A program made the position numbers and the translations under genes. A model generated the notes under the pieces. The model had not been told where the DNA came from and did no database searches. It saw only the letters and a list, made by a program, of their open reading frames with translations. A stretch of 64,000 nt of DNA from Prevotella sp. P3-122. Its GTDB lineage: Bacteria; Bacteroidota; Bacteroidia; Bacteroidales; Bacteroidaceae. Numbering within the stretch: the stretch's first letter is position 1; each line of letters begins with the position of its first letter. Below are positions 1 to 8,456 of the stretch, piece by piece. The stretch covers positions 1 to 64,000 of the forward strand of contig NZ_NPJH01000015.1 in the NCBI RefSeq assembly GCF_002251365.1, given 5' to 3'.

Positions 1-124
1 TTTGCCGCCGGCTTCCTTCAGATTCCACCTCGCGATGGACACCCTTGCCCTTGGCTATGTGATTCCCGCTATTAGGGCTCACTCGGGACTCGCACCCGTT
101 AGCTAATGCTCATGCTGAGCGTAC
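1..124 (-). mobile_element. Group II intron, 5' end of domain I (partial, runs off the window)
   Basis: Read on the minus strand, this stretch begins GTACGCTCAGC at 124, close to the GUGYG 5' end of bacterial group II introns. It then carries the conserved 5' features I recognise from introns of this class: TTAGCTAACGGGTG, AGCCAAGGGCAAGGGTGTCC and GAATCTGAAGGAAGCCGG. The boundary at 124/125 is sharp because position 125 onward resumes the BspA-like coding sequence in frame. The intron lies antisense to that gene, so it cannot be removed from the gene's mRNA by splicing. The rest of the intron, including any reverse transcriptase, would lie to the left of the window. The identification rests on recalled consensus, not on a covariance-model search. 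Confidence 0.75.
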
Positions 125-3100
125 CAAAAGAATGTTTCGAAGGTTGTCTTCGACCCATCGTTTAAAACCGTCAGGCCCACTAATATGGGGCATTGGTTCG
201 ATGGATTTGAAAACCTTACTACCATTGAGGGCATGGAGAACTTGTGTACCGACTCGGTGGAAAGTATGCTATCTACGTTCTATGGATGCTCATCCCTGAC
301 CTCGATAGACTTATCGCATTTCAATACCAAGAATGTGAATGTTATGCAAGGTATGTTTGACGGTTGCAGCGCCCTAACAACGCTTGACGTATCGAATTTT
401 GATATGTCGAAGATGATAAATATAAATACCATGTTCCGTAATTGCACAGCCTTGACCACCATATACAGCAGTGACGACTGGAAAAACAGCCCTGTGGTAA
501 ACAGTCCCCTCATGTTCAAAAACTGTACAAAACTCAAAGGTGCTGTTGCATACAACGAGAATGAAACCGACGCTTCGATGGCTAACCCCACCACGGGCTA
601 CTTTACCGCTAAAACATACGTAGAATATAAAGACAATACGCTTACCTTCTATTGCGACAACCTAAAGGCGACTCGCTCCGGCACAGTTTACGTCCTCGAT
701 GAAAATCTGCCTGACGCTAAGGCTCCCGCCTGGTTGAAGGAACAAAAGAATGTTACGAAGGTTGTCTTCGACTCATCGTTTAAGGACAGCAGACCCACTA
801 CTATGATGAATTGGTTCTATGGATTTGAAAATCTTACTACCATTGAGGGCATGGAGAACTTGTGCACCGACTCGGTGGTAAATATGGCATATACGTTCTC
901 TGGATGCTCATCCCTGACCTCGATAGACTTATCGCATTTCAATACCGAGAATGTGATTGTTATGGCATTTATGTTTGAATGTTGCCGCGCCCTAACAACG
1001 ATTGACGTATCGAATTTCGATATGTCGAAGATGATAAATATGGAGAGTATGTTCCATGAATGCACAGCCTTGACCACCATATACGGCAATGAAGACTGGG
1101 ATATTTGCAGCAGCACATGGGAAGATGGTACCGGCATGTTCTTATCCTGTACAAATCTCAAAGGTGCTGTGGAATACAACTCGTTTTATACCGGATCTTC
1201 GATGGCTAACCCCACCACGGGCTATTTTACCAAGACGGCATATGTGGTAGAGAATAATGGTACGCTGACATTCTATTGCGACACCAAACGGGCATCACGC
1301 ACCGGCACCAGTTACAGCATTTATGATCGTAATGACTTTAACTATCCTGCATGGGCCGGTGATGATAGCGATGTGAATGAACGCATCACAAAGGTGGTAT
1401 TCGATAGCTCATTCAAAAACTACAAGCCTACTTCTACAGAAAAATGGTTCAATTATTGCACTAAGATTAAAACTATTGAGGGCATAGAGAACCTGATTAC
1501 AGACGAAGTGACTACCATGAAGGAGATGTTCTCCGGTTGCTCTGCTCTGACATCAATCAATATGTCAAACTTCAATACCGAGAATGTGACTACCATGGAG
1601 GAGATGTTCTTCGGTTGCTCTGCTCTGACATCAATCAATGTGTCAAACTTCAATACCGAGAATGTGACTACCATGAAGGGGATGTTCAATGATTGCAAAG
1701 CCTTGGCTTCACTAGACCTCAGCAGCTTCAACACAGCAAACGTGACCGATATGTGCGCTATGTTCTTGGGGTGCGCAGCCCTGACGACATTAGATGTATC
1801 GACTGTCAACACGGCGAAAGTTACCGATATGGAATATATGTTCTCGGGATGCGAAGCCTTGACCACCATATACTGCGATAACGACTGGAATAGCGGCACT
1901 GTGAAATACAGTAACGAAATGTTTATTGGCTGTACAAGCCTCACGGGTGCTGTGGCATATGGTGCGAGCAATGTAAATGTATCGATGGCTAACCCCACCA
2001 CGGGCTACTTCACCAGTAAGGTATACGCAGTTCGAGACGGTAGCACGCTCACATTCTACTATGATGAGAATAGGAAGAGTCGCACCGGCACCAAGTTCTA
2101 TACGATTACTGCAGATTATGACGAATATCCTGCTTGGGCGGATAATAGGGAAATCAAGACGGTTGTGTTCGACAGTTCGTTCAAGGACTACAAGCCGACT
2201 ACTACTAAAGGCTGGTTCTATACATTAGAGGAACTCGAAACCATTGAGGGCATTGAGAATCTGAACACAGAACAGGTGACCAGCATGGAATATATGTTCT
2301 ATTACACCCCAACGCTGGAAACAATAGACTTAACGCATTTCAATACAGCAAACGTGACTAATATGTATGGTATGTTCCAGGATTCGCGAAAGCTGCGTAC
2401 ATTAGACTTATCGAGTTTCAACACGGAGAAAGTGACTGATATGGCGAGTATGTTCAGCGGTTGCTATGACTTGACCACCATATACTGCAATGATGATTGG
2501 AATAGTGGTGTAGTGAAAAATTCATCAGGTATGTTCACCGCCTGTGAAAACCTCAAGGGTGCAGTGACATACGATGTGAAGAAGTTGGATGTATCGATGG
2601 CGAACCCCACCACGGGCTACTTCACGATAAGATTAAGAGGTAAGATAGGTAAGGGCGGCTATGCGACCTTCGCCGTGGGCGATGTGCAGGGTACGATGAG
2701 TGACAATGTGGAGATATTTACAGCTACGAGAAACGACGGTAAGGTTGTTCTCACATCACGTACGGACTACAATCTGCCTGTTGATGGCTGTGTGATGCTC
2801 AAGGGTACACCAGGTGAGACCTTTACCTTCACCGGGAATGCCAGCGCTGTGCCAGAGGCTATGCCCGAGGGACAAGTTCTCACTGGTGGCAGCAACCCCC
2901 ACACTGTAAAAGCGAGCGATGATATCTTTGCTCTCGCCACCATCGATGGCACCTCCGCTTTCTATCGCGTGAATACAGGTGTGGTGATACCTGCTCACAA
3001 GGCTTACCTCCTCCTCAACGAGGCTGGCGCGAAGAGCCTCACCATGGTGGAGATGGGTGATGAGACCACTGCCATTGACAACGTAACCGATAGCCAAGAG

Positions 3101-3196
3101 CAATCCTCTGCCATCTACAACCTGGCTGGTCAGCGTGTGGAGAAGATGCAGCGCGGCATCTACATCGTCAATGGCAAGAAGGTTCTCAAGAAGTAA
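125..3196 (+). CDS. BspA-like leucine-rich-repeat surface protein (DUF285), 5' end cut off by the intron
   Basis: The frame is open from 125, directly at the intron edge. In-frame stops at 104 and 116 lie inside the intron, and the first internal ATG is at 185, so the true N-terminus and signal peptide are missing. The protein is built from BspA-type repeats (LTSIDLSHFNT, N-V-x-x-M-x-x-MF-x-GC) in four large modules, each opening with VVFDxSF and closing with SMANPTTGYFT. A non-repeat domain of about 180 residues follows (from about residue 820). The last residues (AIYNLAGQRVEKMQRGIYIV then NGKKVLKK) are a short T9SS-type sorting tail. BspA-family proteins are surface adhesins that bind matrix proteins in oral and gut Bacteroidetes. 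Without its own start this copy is probably non-functional unless an internal start is used. It ends 76 bp before a small peptide gene. Confidence 0.85.
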   Translation, partial: QKNVSKVVFDPSFKTVRPTNMGHWFDGFENLTTIEGMENLCTDSVESMLSTFYGCSSLTSIDLSHFNTKNVNVMQGMFDGCSALTTLDVSNFDMSKMININTMFRNCTALTTIYSSDDWKNSPVVNSPLMFKNCTKLKGAVAYNENETDASMANPTTGYFTAKTYVEYKDNTLTFYCDNLKATRSGTVYVLDENLPDAKAPAWLKEQKNVTKVVFDSSFKDSRPTTMMNWFYGFENLTTIEGMENLCTDSVVNMAYTFSGCSSLTSIDLSHFNTENVIVMAFMFECCRALTTIDVSNFDMSKMINMESMFHECTALTTIYGNEDWDICSSTWEDGTGMFLSCTNLKGAVEYNSFYTGSSMANPTTGYFTKTAYVVENNGTLTFYCDTKRASRTGTSYSIYDRNDFNYPAWAGDDSDVNERITKVVFDSSFKNYKPTSTEKWFNYCTKIKTIEGIENLITDEVTTMKEMFSGCSALTSINMSNFNTENVTTMEEMFFGCSALTSINVSNFNTENVTTMKGMFNDCKALASLDLSSFNTANVTDMCAMFLGCAALTTLDVSTVNTAKVTDMEYMFSGCEALTTIYCDNDWNSGTVKYSNEMFIGCTSLTGAVAYGASNVNVSMANPTTGYFTSKVYAVRDGSTLTFYYDENRKSRTGTKFYTITADYDEYPAWADNREIKTVVFDSSFKDYKPTTTKGWFYTLEELETIEGIENLNTEQVTSMEYMFYYTPTLETIDLTHFNTANVTNMYGMFQDSRKLRTLDLSSFNTEKVTDMASMFSGCYDLTTIYCNDDWNSGVVKNSSGMFTACENLKGAVTYDVKKLDVSMANPTTGYFTIRLRGKIGKGGYATFAVGDVQGTMSDNVEIFTATRNDGKVVLTSRTDYNLPVDGCVMLKGTPGETFTFTGNASAVPEAMPEGQVLTGGSNPHTVKASDDIFALATIDGTSAFYRVNTGVVIPAHKAYLLLNEAGAKSLTMVEMGDETTAIDNVTDSQEQSSAIYNLAGQRVEKMQRGIYIVNGKKVLKK
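143..2626 (+). repeat. Four tandem modules inside the BspA-like gene
   Basis: Modules begin at VVFDxSF codons at 143, 761, 1394 and 2162 and end at the SMANPTTGYFT motif. Spacings are 618, 633 and 768 bp. The third module is longer because it holds extra DUF285 repeats. Modules 1 and 2 are nearly identical in long stretches of DNA, which suggests recent duplication or gene conversion. Confidence 0.85.
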
Positions 3197-3272
3197 TTAA
3201 CATACTCAACATGCAGGGGCAGCCTCTGAAAGCATCTGCCCCTGCATATACAACTATTAATAAACAGAAATA

Positions 3273-3446
3273 ATGAAAAAGATTTACAAGACGCCAGTTA
3301 TCGTGGTGACAAAGATAGAATCGGAGATAATGCTTGCAGCATCACAAAAGTTTGACATTGAAGATGGACCATCGTCACCCACCATCGGTGATGGAGGCGA
3401 GATTGAATCAAAGCCAAACTCCAAATGGGGTGACTGCTGGAATTGA
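3273..3446 (+). CDS. 57-residue peptide of the MKKIY type common in Prevotella
   Basis: ATG at 3273 opens a 57-codon frame, MKKIYKTPVIVVTKIESE at the start and NSKWGDCWN at the end, stopping with TGA at 3444-3446. The pattern M-K-K-I-Y-x-x-P-x-[IV]-x-V followed by a small-residue middle (LAAS) and an acidic, Gly/Pro-rich tail matches short proteins I recall as frequent and usually unannotated in Prevotella and Bacteroides. No function is known to me. The N-terminus is not a convincing signal peptide. It lies 76 bp after the BspA-like gene on the same strand and is followed by a strong hairpin, so the two may share a transcript. The two cysteine/tryptophan residues at the end (DCWN) are notable. 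It is below the size limit of most gene finders. Confidence 0.6.
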   Translation: MKKIYKTPVIVVTKIESEIMLAASQKFDIEDGPSSPTIGDGGEIESKPNSKWGDCWN

Positions 3447-3625
3447 TTGCCACCCCATGTTCCACCTCACATAAGGTTGACTGCCTGCAGTAGCCCAACA
3501 GGGTACTTAATACCCATGGGTAAGAGGATTCTACATCCTTCTGACGCAGGCTGGAAGTAATCGAAAATAAAAACCTCATATAATATTGTTTCCGTCCGAT
3601 TACATTTGACGGACATGAGAAGATC

Positions 3626-3669
3626 TGACCCAGCTACCGATTTATTTCGGCTGCTGGGTCAGTCTTTTT
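3626..3669 (+). terminator. Intrinsic terminator after the BspA/peptide genes
   Basis: A 9-bp perfect stem, TGACCCAGC paired with GCTGGGTCA, with an inner CCGA/TCGG pairing, is followed by GTCTTTTT. The rest of the gap from 3447 to 3784 shows no coding frame or RNA gene that I can recognise. Confidence 0.8.
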
Positions 3670-3784
3670 ACCATCCCTCCCCCTAAGAACTCCCTGTTAG
3701 GAATAAAACAACGAGAGTGTAAACAACATCAGTTTTAACAAACAAAACTGTCAACCAAAATCAGTACACATCACCTTCCATTGA

Positions 3785-5185
3785 TCACTCAATCATCACA
3801 TGGGTAATCTCTACCTTGTGACCTGTACTGCCGTACTGATTGCGACGCTTGTCAGTCCAGTTTGGTTTCATTTCTGCAATACGAAGTTCCAGCGTATATT
3901 TGCCTTTAGCCAACATGGGCGACAGGAAACGTATACCTGTGGCAGGAATAAGGCTGTAAAAATCGACAATACCGCCAAACACCTTGTGTCCTCTTTGGTC
4001 GCGGATAGTGATATCGGCATAGCCACTCATACTGTCAGTCGTCCCATAGAGCGCTATACGATGCCCCGTGTAGGGAATAGAAAGGCAGTCACCAACGACC
4101 TGCGATTGCCATTTCCTCTCATGTAGCTTTGTGCTATCTACAATTTCCTGTTGCATTGTCAACGGGTCCCAAGCTTCAAAATATTGTGGAATAGTCAGTT
4201 TGCCGTCAGCAATAGTAAGAGGTTGCCAAACATAAGTGGCAGCACTACACTGACGGGGGAAGGACCATCGGTCACCCATATACATAAAGGAGCCATTCTC
4301 CAGAGGCAGGACGAACGAGCATTGACTATTCCATGTAAGCGAGCCCTTGGGGCAGAATTCACCGCGATACTCCCAAGGTCCGGAAAGAGACTTAGAAGTC
4401 CAGTACATATTGTCGTTGCGCTCCCACGATGTGGTTTGACTCGACAGCCAGTAGTATGTTCCATCTTTCTTCAGCATGGCAGGACTTTCGCCAGCACCTT
4501 TCAGGCCGTTCATCAAACATGAGTCGAGCGAATGGAAGTCGGAGGCAAGACGGTAGATGATGCCATGATGAACCAAGAGATACGCATGCCCATCATCATC
4601 AGCAAACGAGCCAATATCCCATTTCCTGACAGGCTCTCCTTTGTAGAGCAACGGTCCCTGGAATTTATAAGGGCCAGTAATAGCTTGGCTCGTAGCATAA
4701 CAGGTACAGGGGTCTTTGTACTGCAGATTATCAGTATGCATGAGCATTACATATTCACCTGTAGCAGGGCAACGGAGCACTTTCGGACGTTCGCCCACGC
4801 GATAGGGTCCCATGCGCCCATCGGATTGTTGATTAAAGGCGATACCCTCAAAATGCCAGTCTACCAGATTATCTGAAGAGTAGCAGCTGAAACCTTTAAA
4901 CACATTGGCCGAGTCAGTTTTGTATTCACCAAACAAATAATACTTCCCGCCGTCGCGGATGATGTTGGCACCATGAGCCGAAACTGTCTTGCCCTGCTGG
5001 TCATACCAACTCACACCGCTCACTATGGCCTTTGAAAACTGCAATTGTTCAGGTATGGCTATAGCTGATAGTTGTTCGCGAGAGTCCTGTTTCTCTGCTT
5101 GCGCATTGGCTGTCATGGTGAATACAAGCATAGACGCAATCATAAAGCAGCATTTCTTTATAACATACATATCCATCTTTTCCAT
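3785..5185 (-). CDS. Glycoside hydrolase family 43 protein (exo-beta-galactosidase-like subfamily)
   Basis: The 466-residue protein has a signal peptide (hydrophobic stretch about 12-28, ending TANAQA). The catalytic five-bladed propeller follows, with the AHGANIIRDGGKYYLFGE start seen in GH43 subfamilies 24 and 34, KWDIGSFADDDGHAYLL in the middle and the acid-bearing GAGESPAMLKKDGTYYW near residue 230. The last 130 residues form a beta-sandwich-like domain. Members of these subfamilies remove terminal galactose or arabinose from plant or host glycans in the periplasm or at the surface; the exact substrate cannot be read here. Three in-frame Met codons (5185, 5176, 5170) are possible starts. 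It lies upstream of gene remnants and shares the region with a GH27 alpha-galactosidase, pointing to galactoside use. Confidence 0.8.
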   Translation of the reverse strand: MEKMDMYVIKKCCFMIASMLVFTMTANAQAEKQDSREQLSAIAIPEQLQFSKAIVSGVSWYDQQGKTVSAHGANIIRDGGKYYLFGEYKTDSANVFKGFSCYSSDNLVDWHFEGIAFNQQSDGRMGPYRVGERPKVLRCPATGEYVMLMHTDNLQYKDPCTCYATSQAITGPYKFQGPLLYKGEPVRKWDIGSFADDDGHAYLLVHHGIIYRLASDFHSLDSCLMNGLKGAGESPAMLKKDGTYYWLSSQTTSWERNDNMYWTSKSLSGPWEYRGEFCPKGSLTWNSQCSFVLPLENGSFMYMGDRWSFPRQCSAATYVWQPLTIADGKLTIPQYFEAWDPLTMQQEIVDSTKLHERKWQSQVVGDCLSIPYTGHRIALYGTTDSMSGYADITIRDQRGHKVFGGIVDFYSLIPATGIRFLSPMLAKGKYTLELRIAEMKPNWTDKRRNQYGSTGHKVEITHVMIE

Positions 5186-5350
5186 AAATTCCGATTTATC
5201 TGTCTGTATAATTAGTTTTTGTTTGGAAAGTTAGTCATTTCTGTTCATATTACATATTATGAAGCTATATTTTAGGATAGTTTATGAAAATATCTCCCTT
5301 TGTTCACAATTACCTCATGAGAAACAAGCAAAAGACGCTGGGTCTGCCCT

Positions 5351-5698
5351 CTAAATAATATTATCGTTGAACCATACATGGTGCATATCGGTTGTATAAT
5401 CTTCGTTCAGTACTTTGAATGTACTTGGGTCGGTCCCTTCTAATATCTCGTAACCACAATATACATTATTAATGTCTATTGCGTACGTTTCGTTTAGGCG
5501 TTTGTGAGTTGAAAAATCATAACCTTCAGGTTTTCTTTCGGCGTATGCACTTGAACCGAGGGTTACAAATAGGAAGAAAACAGCCATGGGTACCAATGGG
5601 CACAAATAGAACAACCATGACATTACCACTTTTTTAGAAAGTTTAAACCACAACCTTATTAATGGGAATAGATAGATAGGGTAAAGCCAGATGGTCAG
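5351..5698 (-). pseudogene. Truncated copy of the DKNYY-repeat membrane protein
   Basis: This frame reads TIWLYPIYLFPLIRLWFKLS, a membrane segment, YAERKPEGYD and one DKNYY-type repeat, then stops. It matches residues of the full-length paralogue at 10210-11595 closely at both protein and DNA level. After NDNII a TAG replaces the expected glutamate, and the next codons (GRADPAS-like, in line with the paralogue's EGADPAS) show that the stop is a secondary lesion. The upstream side ends abruptly near 5698, where homology to the paralogue stops. This is a partial duplicate that has lost its N-terminus and most of its repeats. The ATG at 5653 would give 100 residues if anything is still made. Confidence 0.75.
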
Positions 5699-5859
5699 TG
5701 TATCGCCACATCATCCAGCAGGCCAAACTACAACTGAAATACAGCGACCTGCCCGTCTGGCAGATCGCTGAGTCGCTGAACTTCCCTAATCCCTCGTTCT
5801 TCTCCAAGTTCTTCAAGCGCGAGACGGGGATGACACCAGCCGAATATCGAAATGGATAA
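5692..5859 (+). pseudogene. C-terminal remnant of an AraC-family regulator
   Basis: On the plus strand the frame ending in TAA at 5857-5859 reads YRHIIQQAKLQLKYSDLPVW, then QIAESLNFPNPSFFSKFFKR and ETGMTPAEYRNG. This is the second helix-turn-helix and closing motif of an AraC/XylS DNA-binding domain. No start codon or N-terminal domain precedes it. The frame runs straight into the antisense DKNYY remnant near 5698, so the two fragments were joined by deletion or recombination. The identification is secure from the motif; the remnant cannot encode a working regulator. Confidence 0.8.
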
Positions 5860-5894
5860 ATATTTCTAAATAATTAATCGTTTCCTCAACTGAT

Positions 5895-6083
5895 TCAGAT
5901 TTTCCCTATCTGCATACGCTTGAAGAATTCCTTTACGGCATTGCGCTGATACATCCCCTTGACATAGACCAGCGAGGCATGCATGGTTTCCCTGGCTTTC
6001 TTAATTGGAATAGCTATCCAAGTATTTCCTCTTTGTGCGTTAAAAGTGCAAAAAGACGGGCGGAAGTGTTGCAAATCGTCACT
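5895..6083 (-). other. Open frame without a start, possible gene remnant
   Basis: A 62-codon minus-strand frame ends with TGA at 5895-5897 and contains NAQRGNTWIAIPIKKARE followed by a helix-like end (RNAVKEFFKRMQIGKI). It has no family I can name and is bounded upstream by a stop. It sits between the AraC remnant and a long palindrome, so it is probably decayed DNA. Low confidence that it was ever a gene. Confidence 0.25.
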
Positions 6084-6114
6084 TCAACCCGCTAAATATC
6101 TTTCGTTACAATTA

Positions 6115-6294
6115 TGGTAGGTTCTATTAATTACAATTCTCTATGGAATTACCTTTGTGGTCTTTCACTCTCTCCCCGGCATCTTTCTTCGTAAGGTCTT
6201 GCACCATAGCTCGCTATGCTGCTTCACCCTTACAAGGAAATCTGCTCGGAGATAGAGTAAAATCCCATCAAAGCTAATTTATAGAACCTACCTT
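6115..6294. repeat. Imperfect palindrome of about 180 bp (MITE- or REP-like)
   Basis: The outer arms GGTAGGTTCTATTAATT and AATTTATAGAACCTACC pair with one mismatch. Further inward ACTCTCTCCCCGGCA pairs with TGCTCGGAGATAGAGT, and CATAGC with GCTATG around the centre near 6211. The whole segment therefore folds into one long hairpin. It has no coding frame. It lies 28 bp beyond the 3' end of the GH27 gene. Length and form fit a miniature inverted-repeat element or a large dispersed palindromic repeat. Confidence 0.6.
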
Positions 6295-6321
6295 ATAGAT
6301 TATGCTTTTCCAGCCATCCCT

Positions 6322-8058
6322 TCATTTTACAAGCATTTTCTTTCCGTTCATAATGCGGAGTCGTGTTGCCTGTGTGGCGGGACGGCCAGCTATGTCGAAC
6401 TCGTATGAATCCTGGTGCTTGTCTGCGTTGACCGCTCCGATGTCGTCGGGTGTTGCCACAGGCACAAGGTCGATGTAGTCGATGTCGGGCATCCAGTTGG
6501 TGCTGTTTGATAGGCGGATGGTGTTGCGCCCTTTCTCCAGGTGTATGGGGATGGTTTTTCTTGCCACTGTACTCCAACCGCCAGAGTTGACATTGACTGT
6601 ATTGACGCGCTTCCCGTTGATGTCAATGCGGATGTTTCGGTTCTCACCTGAGATATATGCGATGGTAAGTTTGTAGTCACCTCCGTCGTTGCTATATACA
6701 TCGCGCCAAACAAGGTCGTTCTTTTCGTTGTAGCCAAGCCACCCTGCCTTCAGTCCTGATGAGCAGAAGTCGGCATATTCATATATGCCTGTATGTTCTG
6801 TCTGATTGTTTTTCAGTTCCTGATAGTTGCTGATGTAGGCAGTCTCGGCTTCGTAGCGGGTGCGCTCCAGCCGCTGCTCGCCTTCAGCGATGTAGATACG
6901 GGTGCCGTGGGCAGGGATGGTTACGCTGTAACTGTCGGAAAACTCGCCCAGGTCTTTCTTCTGGAACAGGTCGCGGAGCTTCACCTTTCCGCCGAGGCAC
7001 AGGTCGGCAAATCGTACGGTTGCCTGTTTGGAAGCATCGCCGGGATTGTAGATGGCGAAGGCGCGTTTGGTGACGTTCAGTTCTTCAATGTCTCGCACCA
7101 GAATGTAACAGCTGTTGGAAAGTGCTACGATGTATGCCTGCTGATAGAGCGTATCCTGATTGAGGGCTATCAGTTCTTCGTTTTTCAGCAGATTGAGTGT
7201 TGTGGTCTTGATGTTTTCGAGGTCGCAGCCTATAAGCAGTGGAGAATTCATGATACACCACATGCCGAAGTGGGTCTTGTCTTCCTCGGTAGTCATGGAG
7301 CGTCCCACCTCGAGCATGTCCATGTCGTTGAAGCGGCCGTCGTAGCTGTAGGCACTCATGTATAGGTTTTCAGCAAGAATACCCTTCACTGATGGCCAGC
7401 CGTCCCAAATGTCGTGGGTGGTGCGCCAGGAGAATGCCACGTCGTGAACCCATGTGCCGGGATAGTCCCAGCGGCATACGTTCAGTCGCACATCGTTTCG
7501 ACCGGTAGCTTTGATGGCGTTGCTGATGGCGGTGTAGCGTTTTTGCGGGTCGAGAGCCAGATGCTGTGTGTTCTGTGGAGCGTCACCGCCGCAGAAGTCC
7601 ACCTTGATGAAGTCGAAACCGCACTCCTTGAAGTAGAAGTCGGCATCGTGCTGGTCGTAGTTGTAGAGTCCGACATTCACGCTGAGCACATCGCCATTGT
7701 ACATATTACCACATGTGTTTGCACCGGCATCGCTGTAGATTCCGGCTTTAAGACCCTTTGAATGGATGTAGTCGGCTACGGGTTTGAGTCCGTTGGGGAA
7801 ACGTGTGGGATGGATGATAAGTTCGCCAGTTTCCGTATTGCGTCCACCAAAAAAGCCATCGTCGATATTGATGTGATTGTAGCCCACATCTTTCAATCCT
7901 TTTGATACCATCGCGTCTGCCTGCCGACGGATGAGCGCGTCGCTGATGTTCACACCGTAGGTATTCCACGAACTCCAGCCCATCGTGGGACCGCCCTGTG
8001 CCATCAGGCTAACTGTCGCCGTCAGGCACGTTGCTGCTATAAACAGTCTTTTTTTCAT
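6322..8058 (-). CDS. GH27 alpha-galactosidase with C-terminal carbohydrate-binding domain
   Basis: The 578-residue protein starts with a signal peptide (MKKRLFIAAT to about residue 20). The GH27 barrel covers about 22-390: GPTMGWSSWNTYGVNIS, INIDDGFF, the nucleophile Asp154 in FIKVDFCGG and the acid/base Asp216 in WRTTHDIWDGW. Residues about 398-535 (RYEAETAYISNY to WMPDIDYIDL) form a CBM35/CBM6-like beta-sandwich. The end (YEFDIAGRPATQATRLRIMN, GKKMLVK) is a T9SS-type tail, so the enzyme should be exported and surface-attached or secreted. It hydrolyses alpha-linked terminal galactose from oligosaccharides or galactomannans. It is followed by a long palindrome and preceded by a tiny exported protein gene and an AraC regulator on the same strand. 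Confidence 0.9.
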   Translation of the reverse strand: MKKRLFIAATCLTATVSLMAQGGPTMGWSSWNTYGVNISDALIRRQADAMVSKGLKDVGYNHINIDDGFFGGRNTETGELIIHPTRFPNGLKPVADYIHSKGLKAGIYSDAGANTCGNMYNGDVLSVNVGLYNYDQHDADFYFKECGFDFIKVDFCGGDAPQNTQHLALDPQKRYTAISNAIKATGRNDVRLNVCRWDYPGTWVHDVAFSWRTTHDIWDGWPSVKGILAENLYMSAYSYDGRFNDMDMLEVGRSMTTEEDKTHFGMWCIMNSPLLIGCDLENIKTTTLNLLKNEELIALNQDTLYQQAYIVALSNSCYILVRDIEELNVTKRAFAIYNPGDASKQATVRFADLCLGGKVKLRDLFQKKDLGEFSDSYSVTIPAHGTRIYIAEGEQRLERTRYEAETAYISNYQELKNNQTEHTGIYEYADFCSSGLKAGWLGYNEKNDLVWRDVYSNDGGDYKLTIAYISGENRNIRIDINGKRVNTVNVNSGGWSTVARKTIPIHLEKGRNTIRLSNSTNWMPDIDYIDLVPVATPDDIGAVNADKHQDSYEFDIAGRPATQATRLRIMNGKKMLVK

Positions 8059-8083
8059 AGTTCTTTATTTTATATATAATCTG

Positions 8084-8398
8084 CTATCTGCTGAGAATTT
8101 TCTTGATGCTGCCGCCGGCTGTTACCACGATATTCAATCCACGCTGAACGTCGTTACGGTGAATGCCGTCAAGTCCGTAGATGACATTCTGCTGATTTCT
8201 TGAATAATGCAAATCTGTGATCGATGCCTCCACGTTACACTCAAACGAAATGCTCCGGAGTGTGAAGCGGTAGGCTGTGAGTTGTCCGGGGTATGCCTGT
8301 TGGAAGAAGTAATAGACATGGTTTGCATCGACCTCATACGTCCATGCTGACATCGCTGATATTGACAGGAGCAGAATGGTAAATATTGTCTTTCTCAT
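8084..8398 (-). CDS. Small exported protein with signal peptide and T9SS-like tail
   Basis: The 104 residues consist of a signal peptide (MRKTIFTILLLSISAMSAWT), about 45 residues of unknown type (VDANHVYYFFQQAYPGQLTA) and a C-terminal tail NVIYGLDGIHRNDVQRGLNI, ending GGSIKKILSR, that resembles the short sorting tails of Prevotella T9SS cargo. I do not recognise the middle part. Cargo this short is odd: it may be a genuine small exported protein or the remains of a larger one that lost its centre. It sits 25 bp upstream of the GH27 gene and may be co-transcribed with it. Confidence 0.6.
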   Translation of the reverse strand: MRKTIFTILLLSISAMSAWTYEVDANHVYYFFQQAYPGQLTAYRFTLRSISFECNVEASITDLHYSRNQQNVIYGLDGIHRNDVQRGLNIVVTAGGSIKKILSR

Positions 8399-8456
8399 AT
8401 ATATATTGTAATTGTCAGCACAAGGGCTGTAGTTTTCTTGTTAGGTTTACTGATAG

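Noticed and set aside
185..3196. ATG at 185 as the true start of the BspA-like gene
   Set aside because: Frame and repeat homology continue to 125 and stop only at the intron, and no signal peptide follows 185. It is an internal Met.
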